From: an uncultured Caulobacterales bacterium
GTDB taxonomy: Bacteria; Pseudomonadota; Alphaproteobacteria; Caulobacterales; Maricaulaceae
Direction of reading: 5' to 3'
DNA length: 64,000 bases
NCBI GenBank assembly: GCA_947503715.1
Contig: CANNER010000001.1
Span: 372,001 to 436,000, forward strand
This document shows, one piece after another, positions 42,915-51,785 of the stretch (position 1 is the first letter of the stretch; every line of letters begins with the position of its first letter). Position numbers and translations under genes: made by a program. The notes below the pieces were generated by a model that saw nothing but the letters and a program-made list of their open reading frames with translations, was not told where the DNA came from and ran no database searches.

Positions 42915-44143
42915 GCGAGGGAGACCTCACGATATTTTCGCACGGTGCGCAGCGCGATAATATTCAGGATGAGCGTGATGGCAAAGAGGACGAGACCGAG
43001 TGCGAAAGCGGCGAGTGTCTTCGTGCTATCAAATTCCGGACCTCCCGTCAGCAGGGCCACGATTTGCACGGTCACAGTCGTCACAGATTCAAACGGATTG
43101 CCCGTTAGGTTCGCGGCCCGTCCTGCCGCCATGACGACAATCATAGTTTCACCAATCGCACGGGATATGGCCAGCAGAAAGGCCGCCATGATACCGGGGA
43201 GGGCGCTGGGAAAAATGACCTGTTTCATTGTCTCCGATTTCGTCGCGCCCAGCGCATAAGCGCCGTCGCGTAGGGATCGAGGTACAGCATTAATAACATC
43301 GTCCGATAGCGACGAGATCAACGGAATGATCATCACGCCCATCACGACGCCTGCGGAAAGCGCGGATTGTGTTGGCACGGCAATGCCCAGCGCATCGGTC
43401 AGATTGCGAATGGCAGGGCCGACTGTCAACAACGCGAAAAAGCCGAAGACCACCGTTGGAATTCCGGCCAATATTTCGATGATCGGTTTCACAATTGCCC
43501 GCATGCGCCGTGACGCATATTCGGAGAGATAGATCGCGATCATAAGGCCGACGGGTCCGGCAACACCTATTGCAATCGCCATAATTATGAAGGTTCCCAG
43601 CAGGACGGGCACGGCTCCGAATGCGCCTGAACTGCCGATTTGATCAGACCGAACAGCCGTCTGCGGTGACCATTTCAAACCTGTCAGGAAGTCAAAAAGC
43701 GGCACATCGGCGAAAAAGCGAAGCGATTCAAATATCAGGGAAAAGACGATTCCGAATGTCGTCAATATGGCTAGCCCGGAGAGCGCCAAGAGTGTGGTTT
43801 TGATGAACCGTTCCGTGTAAATCCGCGCCGGGAAGGCGGGTGCAATTTTCTTAAAAACAAGCAAGCCGGCCAAGCTCGTTCCCAGCAAAATCGAAACAGT
43901 TTGCAGCGCAACTTGGTTTGGGAAAACCAAATTAAAGATTATGAACAAGCCGAAGCCGACCAGTGCCACTGACCAACCCGTCAGATATCCGTGATAATTG
44001 GGATGGGAATGCCACCGTGTTTCTGCTGGCCCGCTCTGTCGCAACGCTCTTACACTGGCACGCGCGACATTGCGATTATAAGCAAAACCGCCAATGCTCA
44101 AAACACCGATCAGCAGGAGGGTATAGAGTTGGATAATTTCCAC
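42911..44143 (-). CDS. pstC: Phosphate ABC transporter permease PstC
   Basis: 410-residue inner-membrane permease. It has an N-terminal extra helix region (LYTLLLIGVLSIGGFAYN and a second pair near residues 60-100) before the standard six-helix core. The conserved EAA-like loop is AYALGATKSETMKQVIFPSA near residue 300. It is longer than E. coli PstC (319). GTG 44143 with AGGGGAAG upstream is preferred over the TTG at 44170. It forms the channel with PstA. It lies 67 bases after pstS. Confidence 0.92.
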   Translation of the reverse strand: MEIIQLYTLLLIGVLSIGGFAYNRNVARASVRALRQSGPAETRWHSHPNYHGYLTGWSVALVGFGLFIIFNLVFPNQVALQTVSILLGTSLAGLLVFKKIAPAFPARIYTERFIKTTLLALSGLAILTTFGIVFSLIFESLRFFADVPLFDFLTGLKWSPQTAVRSDQIGSSGAFGAVPVLLGTFIIMAIAIGVAGPVGLMIAIYLSEYASRRMRAIVKPIIEILAGIPTVVFGFFALLTVGPAIRNLTDALGIAVPTQSALSAGVVMGVMIIPLISSLSDDVINAVPRSLRDGAYALGATKSETMKQVIFPSALPGIMAAFLLAISRAIGETMIVVMAAGRAANLTGNPFESVTTVTVQIVALLTGGPEFDSTKTLAAFALGLVLFAITLILNIIALRTVRKYREVSLA

Positions 44144-44210
44144 GATGTGTTCACTTCCCCTTCGCCTCAACCGTGTAGGTTAAAGCCAGGTGCGCCTCAA
44201 GAGTCTCACG

Positions 44211-45251
44211 TCAAAGATTGGACGCCGAAAGGTGTGCGACGGCCTCGCGCATATCCAGGCGTTCACTCGGCATGAGAGGAACAAGACCAATCTTTTCGAG
44301 ATAGCCGCCGGGTGCGGACGCTTCATCAGAGACGAATTCCATCGCAAAATCATGCAGGCCGGGCACGCTGCCCATCTTGTCGCCTTTGACATAGACGTAG
44401 AGCGACCGCGCGACGGGATAATGGCCCGTGGCGATATTTTCGAATGTCGGCTCCGCCCCGTTAATCCGCGCGCCTTTCACCTTGTCCGTGTTCTGGTCGA
44501 GGAAGGAGTAGCCGAAGACGCCAATCGCGGTGGGCGTATTTATGAGGGTCTGAACGAGGGCGTTGTCATTTTCACCGGAGTCGATCCAGTGACCGTCTTC
44601 GCGCAATGTGTGCGCGGCGACGCGGAAATCGTCAGAGCCTAAATTGGCGAGGCAATCCAACGTTTTGGCACCGCCTTCCATGGAAATCTCGACAAAGGCG
44701 TCGCGTGTGCCGGAGGTCGGGGACGGGCCGTAAACTTCGATTTTCGTATCGGGAAGGGACGGATCGATCTCGTTCCAAGTCTCGTATGGGTTCTCTACCA
44801 TCTCGCAATTCGCATTGGGAACAAGTTTCGCGAGGCCGAGATAGAGCGTCGACAAATTCATATCCATTGAGGGTGAATCAATCGCATTGGCGACGACAAT
44901 CCCGTCATAGCCGATTTTAATTTCAACCACATTCTCAATGCCGTTACTTTGGCAGAGTTTGGACTCGGAGGGTTTTTGCGGACGGGACGAGCTGGTGACA
45001 TCCGGTGTGTTGGGGCCGATACCTTCACAAAAGGCACGATGTCCGCCGCCAGAGCCGGTCGACTCCACGACGACATTCCATCCGGTTTTGTTTCGAAATT
45101 CCTGCGCGACTTTGGTGGAGAACGGATAAACGGTGGATGAGCCGACGACGCGGATGCTGTTTTCCGTCTCGACGCTTTCCGGTCCGCCATCCGCGCAGGC
45201 GGATAGCGCAAGCGCCGCTCCCACTGCAAATGTCCAAACCCGACCCGACAT
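44211..45251 (-). CDS. pstS: Phosphate-binding lipoprotein PstS
   Basis: 346-residue periplasmic phosphate-binding component. The signal MSGRVWTFAVGAALALSAC has a lipobox with the lipid-anchored Cys near residue 19. Phosphate-site segments are GSSTVYPFSTKVAQEF near 36 and VYGPSPTSGTRDAFVEISM (SGT-R pattern) near 176. ATG 45251 is preferred to the ATG three codons upstream because AGAGG is correctly spaced ten bases from it. It heads the operon and follows a perfect-form PHO box at 45352-45369. Confidence 0.93.
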   Translation of the reverse strand: MSGRVWTFAVGAALALSACADGGPESVETENSIRVVGSSTVYPFSTKVAQEFRNKTGWNVVVESTGSGGGHRAFCEGIGPNTPDVTSSSRPQKPSESKLCQSNGIENVVEIKIGYDGIVVANAIDSPSMDMNLSTLYLGLAKLVPNANCEMVENPYETWNEIDPSLPDTKIEVYGPSPTSGTRDAFVEISMEGGAKTLDCLANLGSDDFRVAAHTLREDGHWIDSGENDNALVQTLINTPTAIGVFGYSFLDQNTDKVKGARINGAEPTFENIATGHYPVARSLYVYVKGDKMGSVPGLHDFAMEFVSDEASAPGGYLEKIGLVPLMPSERLDMREAVAHLSASNL

Positions 45252-45302
45252 CCGAATCATCCTCTTCTATCATCAGAAAATAAGGACCCGGCTATGGAAG
45301 TC

Positions 45303-45327
45303 GAGTCGGGCGTCCTATGCCCGACTC
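45303..45327. repeat. Nine-bp hairpin between xylA and pstS
   Basis: GAGTCGGGC-GTCCTAT-GCCCGACTC is a perfect 9-bp stem with a 7-base loop. It is downstream of xylA and in the 5' leader of pstS, between the PHO box and the gene. No T-run follows on the minus strand, so it is not a standard terminator; it may be a rho-assisted end for xylA or an RNA-stability hairpin. Confidence 0.6.
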
Positions 45328-45351
45328 CTGTGACGCTTTAAGAGCGGTTTT

Positions 45352-45369
45352 CTGACAGTTCCGTGACAG
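45352..45369 (-). promoter_or_regulatory. PHO box (PhoB site) for the pst operon
   Basis: On the minus strand the sequence is CTGTCAC-GGAA-CTGTCAG, two 7-base direct repeats at an 11-base period, matching the PhoB consensus. It is 101 bases upstream of the pstS start and points toward it. The operon is therefore expected to be induced in phosphate starvation. Confidence 0.9.
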
Positions 45370-45375
45370 TTTCGC

Positions 45376-46692
45376 CTATTTCACGGCATTGGTGATATAG
45401 TTCTCCAACATCTCCTGACGACCTGAAACAGGGGCCGGGGAGGTGTTTTCCGAGAGCGCATGATCTGCGACCTCATCCAGCGACGCTTCGCCAGAGAGCA
45501 TTTTTGCACCGAGGCCGGATCTCCATCCGGCATAACGCTCATCTTTAAACGCTTGCAGACGGTCTTTTTCGATCATTGCCGCCGCGTTCATCAGCGCGCG
45601 GGCGAGGAGGTCCATCCCGCCAATATGACCGTGGAACAGATCGGCGGCGTCATTGGATTGACGCCGGACTTTCGCATCGAAATTTGACCCGCCATTTTTA
45701 AATCCACCTCCCTTGAGGATGTAATACATTGCCGTGGTCGTCTCGCGCAGGTCATTCGGGAATTGGTCGGTATCCCATCCATTTTGCGGGTCGCCACGGT
45801 TAAAATCGATGGAGCCGAAAATACCAAAAGCGTTGGCCATTTCAACTTCATGTTCGAAACTGTTTCCGGCGAGGGTCGCATGGTTGGGCTCTATATTGAC
45901 GCCAACTTCGTTCTCCAGACCATATTGTTTCAGAAAGCCGTAAACGGTCCCGACATCGCGGTCATATTGGTGTTTTGTCGGCTCATGCGGTTTGGGTTCG
46001 ATCCAGATATCGCCCTTAAAGCCGATCTTGTGCTTATGCTCGACGGCCATGGTCAGGAAGCGACCGAGTTGTTCCATTTCCTGCCCGACATTGGTGTTCA
46101 GAATGGTGTCATAACCTTCACGACCACCCCAGAGCACATAGCCCGACCCGCCGAGGCGGTGCGTCGCATTCATACATTCGCGGACCTGCAGCGCGGCAAA
46201 GGCGGCGACATCCGGATTGGGGTTGGTCGCGGCACCCGCCATATAGCGAGGATGAGAGAAATTATTCGCCGTGCCCCAGAGGAGTTTCGTGCCGTGTTTC
46301 TCAATCTTGGCTTCGACCTTATCGATAATCTTGGCGAGGCTCTCGACATGCTCTTTCGGCGTTTCCGCAGCAGCCATGATATCAACATCGTGGAAGCAGA
46401 AAAAAGGCTGACCCAAACGGTCAAAGAAGTCGAAGGCGGCGTCGAGTTTGGCTTCGGCTGCGGCTTGGTCATTCTGCCCGCCATGCCACGGACGGTTAAA
46501 CGTCCCGCCGCCAAACACGTCAAACCCGTCCCAACAAAAAGTGTGCCAGTAACAAGCGGCGACACGGAGATGGTCTTCCATCGTCTTGCCCATGACCTTT
46601 TTCTTGGCGTCGTAATATTTAAAAGCGAGGTCGTTTTCACTCTCCGCGCCCTCAAATTTAATCGGATCAATATGGTCGAAATAGCCGCTCAT
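45376..46692 (-). CDS. xylA: Xylose isomerase
   Basis: 438-residue metal-dependent enzyme converting D-xylose to D-xylulose. The catalytic His is in YWHTFCWDGFDVFGG near residue 50. Metal-binding signatures are LWGGREGYDT near 186, WIEPKPHEPTKHQYD near 231, and NIEPNHATLAG. The length is standard for class II. It is last in the operon GH3-xylB-xylA and overlaps xylB by four bases. An isomerase route in an alphaproteobacterium contrasts with the oxidative Weimberg pathway of Caulobacter; no xylose dehydrogenase gene is in this window. Confidence 0.97.
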   Translation of the reverse strand: MSGYFDHIDPIKFEGAESENDLAFKYYDAKKKVMGKTMEDHLRVAACYWHTFCWDGFDVFGGGTFNRPWHGGQNDQAAAEAKLDAAFDFFDRLGQPFFCFHDVDIMAAAETPKEHVESLAKIIDKVEAKIEKHGTKLLWGTANNFSHPRYMAGAATNPNPDVAAFAALQVRECMNATHRLGGSGYVLWGGREGYDTILNTNVGQEMEQLGRFLTMAVEHKHKIGFKGDIWIEPKPHEPTKHQYDRDVGTVYGFLKQYGLENEVGVNIEPNHATLAGNSFEHEVEMANAFGIFGSIDFNRGDPQNGWDTDQFPNDLRETTTAMYYILKGGGFKNGGSNFDAKVRRQSNDAADLFHGHIGGMDLLARALMNAAAMIEKDRLQAFKDERYAGWRSGLGAKMLSGEASLDEVADHALSENTSPAPVSGRQEMLENYITNAVK

Positions 46693-48137
46693 GAGGTCAG
46701 GTCCTTGGTAACGTTATAAAGTTTGGAAAATGTCTCCCGACGCTCTGCATAGAGGTCAACGAGATTGGAATTGGGTTGAATAATGTGGTCAATTGGCGGT
46801 GGTGTGCAGATATCGCCAAGACTGTGCTCATTCAGACAGAGTCGTGCCAAACGCGCCGCGCCAAAAGCCGGGCCCACGGCTGATGCGGTTCGGTAGGTGA
46901 GGGGCAGGTTCATCGCCGAGGCGATGACTTCGCCCCACCATTTGGACCGTGATCCGCCGCCAATGACGGAGAGGCTGTCAATTTTCGCACCCGTCTCTTT
47001 CAACACGTCCACACCGTCGGCCAGCGCGAAAGCGACGCCTTCCAACGCTGCCTGCGCCATGGAAAGCGGCGTGTCGTCATGGCCCAGACCAAAGAACGCG
47101 CCTTTGGCATGGGGGTCATTATGGGGTGTGCGTTCACCGGAGAGATAGGGGAGGAAGATCGCGCCCTTTCCGGGCGTCCGTGCATCCGCCGTTTGGTCAT
47201 AGAGGTCGCCTTCGGTCTCAAAACCCGCAATGCGCGCAACGAAATCGACGGCACTTGCGGCGGAGAGAATGACGCTCATTTGGTGCCAGAGTTTGGGTAG
47301 GGCGTGGCAGAATGTATGGACGGCCCCGTCCGTATTCGGGCGGTATTGGTCATCCGCGAGGAAGACGACGCCTGACGTGCCGAGCGAGACAAAGCCTTCG
47401 CCCGCCTTGACCACGCCGGATCCGACCGCGCCTGCCGCATTATCACCGCCACCCGCTGCGATAGGAACGCAGGACATGCCCCAATCATCCGCGACGGATT
47501 GGCTAAGCGTGCCTGTCGCCTCGGACCCTTCATAGAGTTTTGGCATGTGGTCGCGGGTCAGTCCCGTCAGCGCCAAAACCTCATCCGACCAATCGCGCCC
47601 GGCCACATCCATCCAGAGCGTGCCCGCACTGTCGGACATGTCAGACGCGAAATCGCCGCTCATCAGGAAGCGGACGTAGTCTTTTGGCAGGAGGACTTTG
47701 GCAACGCGCCCGAAATTCTCCGGCTCATTCTCGCGCATCCATTGCAGTTTTGGCGCAGTGAAGCCCGGCATGGCAAGGTTGCCCGTAATGCTGGTCAGGG
47801 ACGGCATATCCCCCATCATTTGCTGGCAAACATCACCAGCGCGGCCGTCATTCCAGAGAATGGCGGGGCGGATAATTTGATTGTCTTCATCCAGACACGT
47901 CGCGCCGTGCATTTGACCGGACAAGCCTATGGCTCTCACGGCACGGCGAGCACGGGTGTCTAATTTGCGCACAGCCGCATCCGTGGCCGTCCACCAGGAG
48001 GCGGGATCCTGTTCGGACCAGAGGGGTTGCGGGCGCGAGACGGAGAGCGGCGCGGAGGCTTGGTCCACGACGGTCTGCGCATCATCCACGATGACGGCTT
48101 TTACGCCGGACGTCCCGATATCAATGCCTAGATACAT
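46689..48137 (-). CDS. xylB: Xylulokinase
   Basis: 482-residue FGGY-family kinase that phosphorylates D-xylulose to xylulose 5-phosphate, feeding the pentose phosphate pathway. The N-terminal ATPase-fold signature is MYLGIDIGTSGVKAVIVDD; the sugar-specific loop is GLSGQMHGATCLD near residue 78; and the C-terminal FGGY block is SVIGGGSRSKWWGEVIASAM near 390. It starts two bases past the GH3 gene and overlaps xylA by four, so the three are one operon. Confidence 0.95.
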   Translation of the reverse strand: MYLGIDIGTSGVKAVIVDDAQTVVDQASAPLSVSRPQPLWSEQDPASWWTATDAAVRKLDTRARRAVRAIGLSGQMHGATCLDEDNQIIRPAILWNDGRAGDVCQQMMGDMPSLTSITGNLAMPGFTAPKLQWMRENEPENFGRVAKVLLPKDYVRFLMSGDFASDMSDSAGTLWMDVAGRDWSDEVLALTGLTRDHMPKLYEGSEATGTLSQSVADDWGMSCVPIAAGGGDNAAGAVGSGVVKAGEGFVSLGTSGVVFLADDQYRPNTDGAVHTFCHALPKLWHQMSVILSAASAVDFVARIAGFETEGDLYDQTADARTPGKGAIFLPYLSGERTPHNDPHAKGAFFGLGHDDTPLSMAQAALEGVAFALADGVDVLKETGAKIDSLSVIGGGSRSKWWGEVIASAMNLPLTYRTASAVGPAFGAARLARLCLNEHSLGDICTPPPIDHIIQPNSNLVDLYAERRETFSKLYNVTKDLTS

Positions 48138-48139
48138 GA

Positions 48140-50557
48140 CTATTTAACTTCGAGTGTCACGGTCTGCAAATTCTGCGAACTGTTTCCCACCATCACGTCA
48201 AACGCACCAGGCTCCACAACGCGGTTCATATTGATATCGTAGAAACGCAGTGCTTTTGGTCCGATGTCGAAACTCACAGTTTTTGTTTCGCCCGCCTCCA
48301 AGGACACACGTTCAAAGCCTTTCAACTCTTTGACAGGGCGCGTGACGGAAGAAATTTTATCGCGAATATACATCTGCACGATTTCATCTCCTGCGACATC
48401 ACCGGAATTTGTGACATCGATAGAAACGGTCGTTGTGCCATCGGTGCCAATTGTCGCGTTGGAGAGTGTCGGTTCTGACATTTCAAAACTTGTATAGCTC
48501 AACCCATGCCCGAACGCATAAAGCGGGGAGGCATCGCCAAAGGCGTAACCGCGGCGGGCTGTTGGCTTGTGATAATAGAAGGCCGGAATCTGCCCGACTG
48601 TGCGCGGGACCGAGACGGGCATTTTGCCCGACGGGTTCACTTTGCCGAAGAGAATATCCGCGACCGCCGTTCCCGTTTCCTGTCCCAAAATCCAGCCATA
48701 GAGAATGGCGTCGAGGTCTTCTTCGACATTGCTCAGGGCCAAGGGACGCCCCGAAATCACGACTCCGACCGTCGGGATGTCGAGCGCGCCAATCGCATCG
48801 ACGAGGTCTTTCTGTTGCCCGATGAGCGTGATCTCGTTCCGGTCACCGGGATGGGTTTCCGACCAGGCTTCGCGAGACGTCGACTCGTCGCCGCCAATCG
48901 CGAGAATGACGAGGTCGGCCCCTCTGGCGACAGACACAGCAATGCCGATATCGCGCATATTCTGTTCCGGGTCGATCAGGTTGACTTCATCATCCCACCA
49001 CGAGCGGTTATCGGTCAGTGTAACGCCCTGCGCATTGACCACATCAATCTCGTCGCCGACTTCGGCCTCAATTCCGTCAAGGATGGAGATGGTTTGTTTT
49101 GGTTCATCCGAATATCCGCCGAGAACTGTGATGGCCGCATTCGGACCAATCACGGCGATGCGCTTATATTTGGACCGGTCCAGTGGGAGAATGCCATCAT
49201 TTTTGAGGAGGACGGGCGCTTTCTGCGCGGCTTCCAGCGCAACGGCACGGGCTTCTGCGTTGCCTGTAATCTCCGTCGCATAATCCGCATCGGCATAAGG
49301 CGTCTCAAAAACCCGACCGCGTTCTTTCATCGTCAGCACACGGCCGACAGCTTGGTCCACATAATCGACGCTGTAATCGTCCGCCTCAATCCGCTCTTTC
49401 AACTCATAGAATGCCACACCATCAGGCAGTTCCATGTCGACGCCCGAGCGCAGGGATAGCGCCCCCGCATCGCCGATATTGTCGACAATCCCGTGACGGC
49501 CCTGCAATTCATTGATTGCAAAGTAATCGGCGACAACGGCGCCATCAAAGCCCCATTCATCGCGCAGGACATCGTTGAGCAGCCAGCTATTCGCATGGGA
49601 GGGCACGCCATCAATTTCGTTATAAGACGCCATAACAGAGGCGGCTTTGGCTTCTTGGACAGCGGCCTCGAATGGCGGGAAGAACACTTCGTATAGGGTG
49701 CGGTCCGACACATTGGCCGGGCCGACATTCATGCCGGCTTCGGGCTGTCCGTGACCCGTCATATGTTTGAGGGTCGTCAGGACTTTGTCATCCGCAATAG
49801 GGAAATCATCACCTTCGCCCAAACCTTGAAAGCCTTTCACGGCGGCGACGCCCATGCGGCTCACGAGATAGGGGTCTTCGCCAAAGGTTTCCTCGATCCG
49901 ACCCCAGCGCGGGTCCAGCGCGACATCAACAACGGGGGAGAGGACGTGATGCACACCGCGAGCGCGGATTTCGCGGGCGGTGATGGAATAAATCCGCTCG
50001 GCCAGTTCATCATCGAATGTCGCGGCGAGGGCGATGGATTGCGGGAAGCTTGTGGCTTCAAAGGCCTGATAGCCGTGCAGGCCTTCCTCGTGGAACAGCG
50101 TCGGAATGCCGAGACGAGTATTCTCAATATGCCATTTTTGAATATCATTGACGAGCGCCACGGTTCCCGCCGGATTACGACCCGTCATGGAGCGCACGAC
50201 GGTCGCGTCATTCACACCCTTGCGCTCAATCTCGCGCTCCATGCCCTGCGTGTCTTGTGGACGGGCGAAACAGCCAATGCCGTGCGGGTGAATCTTCTCC
50301 ATTTCCTCCGGTTGGAAATTGCCCTGATCGTCAAGAAAGTCGCCCTTTTTGAGCCAGACACAGGAGATTTGCGCGAGTTTCTCGTCCAGCGTCATTTCCG
50401 CGATCATATCTTCAACGCGGGGACTGAAAGTTTGACGTTTGAACGAGTCAGCGGTGGAGACCGGAGCGCTGTTGTCAGACGTCAATTGTGCTGCAGGCTG
50501 ACAGGCCGAAGCCGTGAGCAAGGCCAGCGCGGAAACGCAGAGGGTGAGCTTTTTCAT
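48140..50557 (-). CDS. Glycoside hydrolase family 3 (beta-xylosidase/beta-glucosidase) lipoprotein
   Basis: 805-residue exported enzyme. The signal MKKLTLCVSALALLTASAC ends at a Cys typical of a lipoprotein, so it is probably anchored in the outer membrane or periplasm. The N-terminal TIM-barrel domain has the GH3 pattern (DPRWGRIEETFGEDPYLVSRMG; nucleophile Asp in DGAVVADYFAI near residue 345). An alpha/beta sandwich domain follows, and a fibronectin-III-like C-terminal domain ends the protein. It heads the xylB-xylA operon, so a beta-xylosidase that releases xylose from xylo-oligosaccharides is the best guess; beta-glucosidase activity is possible. An operator lies upstream. Confidence 0.9.
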   Translation of the reverse strand: MKKLTLCVSALALLTASACQPAAQLTSDNSAPVSTADSFKRQTFSPRVEDMIAEMTLDEKLAQISCVWLKKGDFLDDQGNFQPEEMEKIHPHGIGCFARPQDTQGMEREIERKGVNDATVVRSMTGRNPAGTVALVNDIQKWHIENTRLGIPTLFHEEGLHGYQAFEATSFPQSIALAATFDDELAERIYSITAREIRARGVHHVLSPVVDVALDPRWGRIEETFGEDPYLVSRMGVAAVKGFQGLGEGDDFPIADDKVLTTLKHMTGHGQPEAGMNVGPANVSDRTLYEVFFPPFEAAVQEAKAASVMASYNEIDGVPSHANSWLLNDVLRDEWGFDGAVVADYFAINELQGRHGIVDNIGDAGALSLRSGVDMELPDGVAFYELKERIEADDYSVDYVDQAVGRVLTMKERGRVFETPYADADYATEITGNAEARAVALEAAQKAPVLLKNDGILPLDRSKYKRIAVIGPNAAITVLGGYSDEPKQTISILDGIEAEVGDEIDVVNAQGVTLTDNRSWWDDEVNLIDPEQNMRDIGIAVSVARGADLVILAIGGDESTSREAWSETHPGDRNEITLIGQQKDLVDAIGALDIPTVGVVISGRPLALSNVEEDLDAILYGWILGQETGTAVADILFGKVNPSGKMPVSVPRTVGQIPAFYYHKPTARRGYAFGDASPLYAFGHGLSYTSFEMSEPTLSNATIGTDGTTTVSIDVTNSGDVAGDEIVQMYIRDKISSVTRPVKELKGFERVSLEAGETKTVSFDIGPKALRFYDINMNRVVEPGAFDVMVGNSSQNLQTVTLEVK

Positions 50558-50625
50558 GGTAAATGTCCCGAACGATATTTTGTAACCGAGTCTTACCCGG
50601 TTTTTTTGTTGGATTTGTCAAATTA

Positions 50626-50639
50626 TGACAACGTTGTCA
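50626..50639. promoter_or_regulatory. LacI-family operator O1 (GH3 / lacI divergon)
   Basis: TGACAACGTTGTCA is a perfect palindrome with a central CG, the classic LacI-family form. It lies between GH3 (start 50557) and the regulator gene (50715), so it can act on both. An extra half-site, TTGTCA, is 5 bases to the left, giving a TTGTCA-AATTA-TGACAA arrangement. Confidence 0.85.
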
Positions 50640-50714
50640 AATTGAAAATAGGCTGCTAGTCATGGAGTGCAGAATCTCATAGAGAGACGCGAACTTGGCG
50701 TAGGAGGGGTGAGC

Positions 50715-51692
50715 ATGCCGACAATTATCGACGTTGCCCGCGAAGCCGGTGTCTCTTTCAAAACCGTGAGCCGTGTATTCAACGGCGAAGATACTGTGCG
50801 GCCTGTCACACGTGAAAAAGTGCGGGAAGCTGCGCGGCGCATTGGCTATTCGGTCAATCCTGCGGCACGGGCACTTCGCTCCAAAGCCTCTAGGAAGATT
50901 GGCTTGCTCCTGAATAACCCAAGCCTGTCCTACTCGGAGACTGTCCAGATCGGCGCATTGCTCGCGATGCAGTCAGAGGGCTATCAACTCGTCATGCTGG
51001 ACGGCTTGACCGCGTTCCATGCGGAAGAGGGGTTAGCGGGAGTAGTCGCTTGTCCACCGCTCGCGAATGATCCTGATATTCTGGACGCTCTGGGCGAGTC
51101 TCATTTGCCCTTCGTGCGCGTCGGGGCGGAACGTGTGAGTCAGATCGGCGACAAGGTGGGCATTGACGACCGCGCCGCTGCGCGGGAGATGACGGACTAT
51201 CTTATCAAACTTGGACACCGCCGGATTGGTTTTATTGAAGGTGCAGCGATTTATGATGTCTCCCGCCGCAGGCTCGCAGGATTTAATGATGCGATCCATA
51301 GAAGCTCCGGCGCGGTTCAATCCATCACAGCTTCTGGAGATTTCTCATATGCGTCCGGATTGCTGGCAGCGGAAGACCTCCTCTCTAAAGACAATAGGCC
51401 TACCGCCATTTTCGCCGCGAATGACGAGATGGCTTCGGCCTGCCTCGCGGCAGCCTATAAAATGAACCTGCGCGTGCCGGACGAACTCTCCGTCGTCGGG
51501 TTTGACGATTCGCCTGTCTCCCGCGCGGTCTATCCGGCTATTACGACCGTGCGGCAGGGCGTCCGCGATTTGCTCTCCGCTTCCGTCGATATTCTCTCGG
51601 GTCGAATGAGTGGCGATACGCGCCCTGCTCATGATATTATCCATGCGCATGAGGTCATTGTGAGAGATTCTGCGGGTCCGCCGCCGGAATAA
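50715..51692 (+). CDS. LacI family regulator of the xylan/xylose locus
   Basis: 325-residue transcription factor. The N-terminal helix-turn-helix is TIIDVAREAGVSFKTVSRVF with hinge helix NPAARALRSKASRKIG. A periplasmic-binding-protein-like sensor domain follows (FAANDEMASACLAAAYKMN and SVVGFDDSPVSRAVYP). ATG 50715 has AGGAGG eight bases upstream, a strong start; the upstream frame is not coding. It stands between the GH3 operon and the symporter, and the matching palindromes at four promoters suggest it is their repressor, responding to xylose or a xylo-oligosaccharide (inference; XylR-like). Confidence 0.92.
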   Translation: MPTIIDVAREAGVSFKTVSRVFNGEDTVRPVTREKVREAARRIGYSVNPAARALRSKASRKIGLLLNNPSLSYSETVQIGALLAMQSEGYQLVMLDGLTAFHAEEGLAGVVACPPLANDPDILDALGESHLPFVRVGAERVSQIGDKVGIDDRAAAREMTDYLIKLGHRRIGFIEGAAIYDVSRRRLAGFNDAIHRSSGAVQSITASGDFSYASGLLAAEDLLSKDNRPTAIFAANDEMASACLAAAYKMNLRVPDELSVVGFDDSPVSRAVYPAITTVRQGVRDLLSASVDILSGRMSGDTRPAHDIIHAHEVIVRDSAGPPPE

Positions 51693-51707
51693 AATTGAGG
51701 GAGTAAT

Positions 51708-51721
51708 TGACAACGCTGTCA
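51708..51721. promoter_or_regulatory. LacI-family operator O2 (symporter promoter)
   Basis: TGACAACGCTGTCA is a near-perfect palindrome 65 bases upstream of the symporter start. It overlaps a TTGACA -35-like hexamer, so binding would block RNA polymerase. Confidence 0.85.
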
Positions 51722-51785
51722 GTCTCGCGGCAAAGACGACATAACGAGTCTGGGTACACGGACGATATATATAAAGGGGACGGCC

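Noticed and set aside
45763-46719. Plus-strand open frame of 318 codons over xylA
   Set aside because: Shadow of xylA, whose motifs are complete on the other strand.
48506-49459. Plus-strand open frame of 317 codons
   Set aside because: Antisense to GH3; no domain features.
49751-50659. Plus-strand open frame of 302 codons over GH3
   Set aside because: Antisense to the GH3 signal and catalytic domain; would also run through operator O1.
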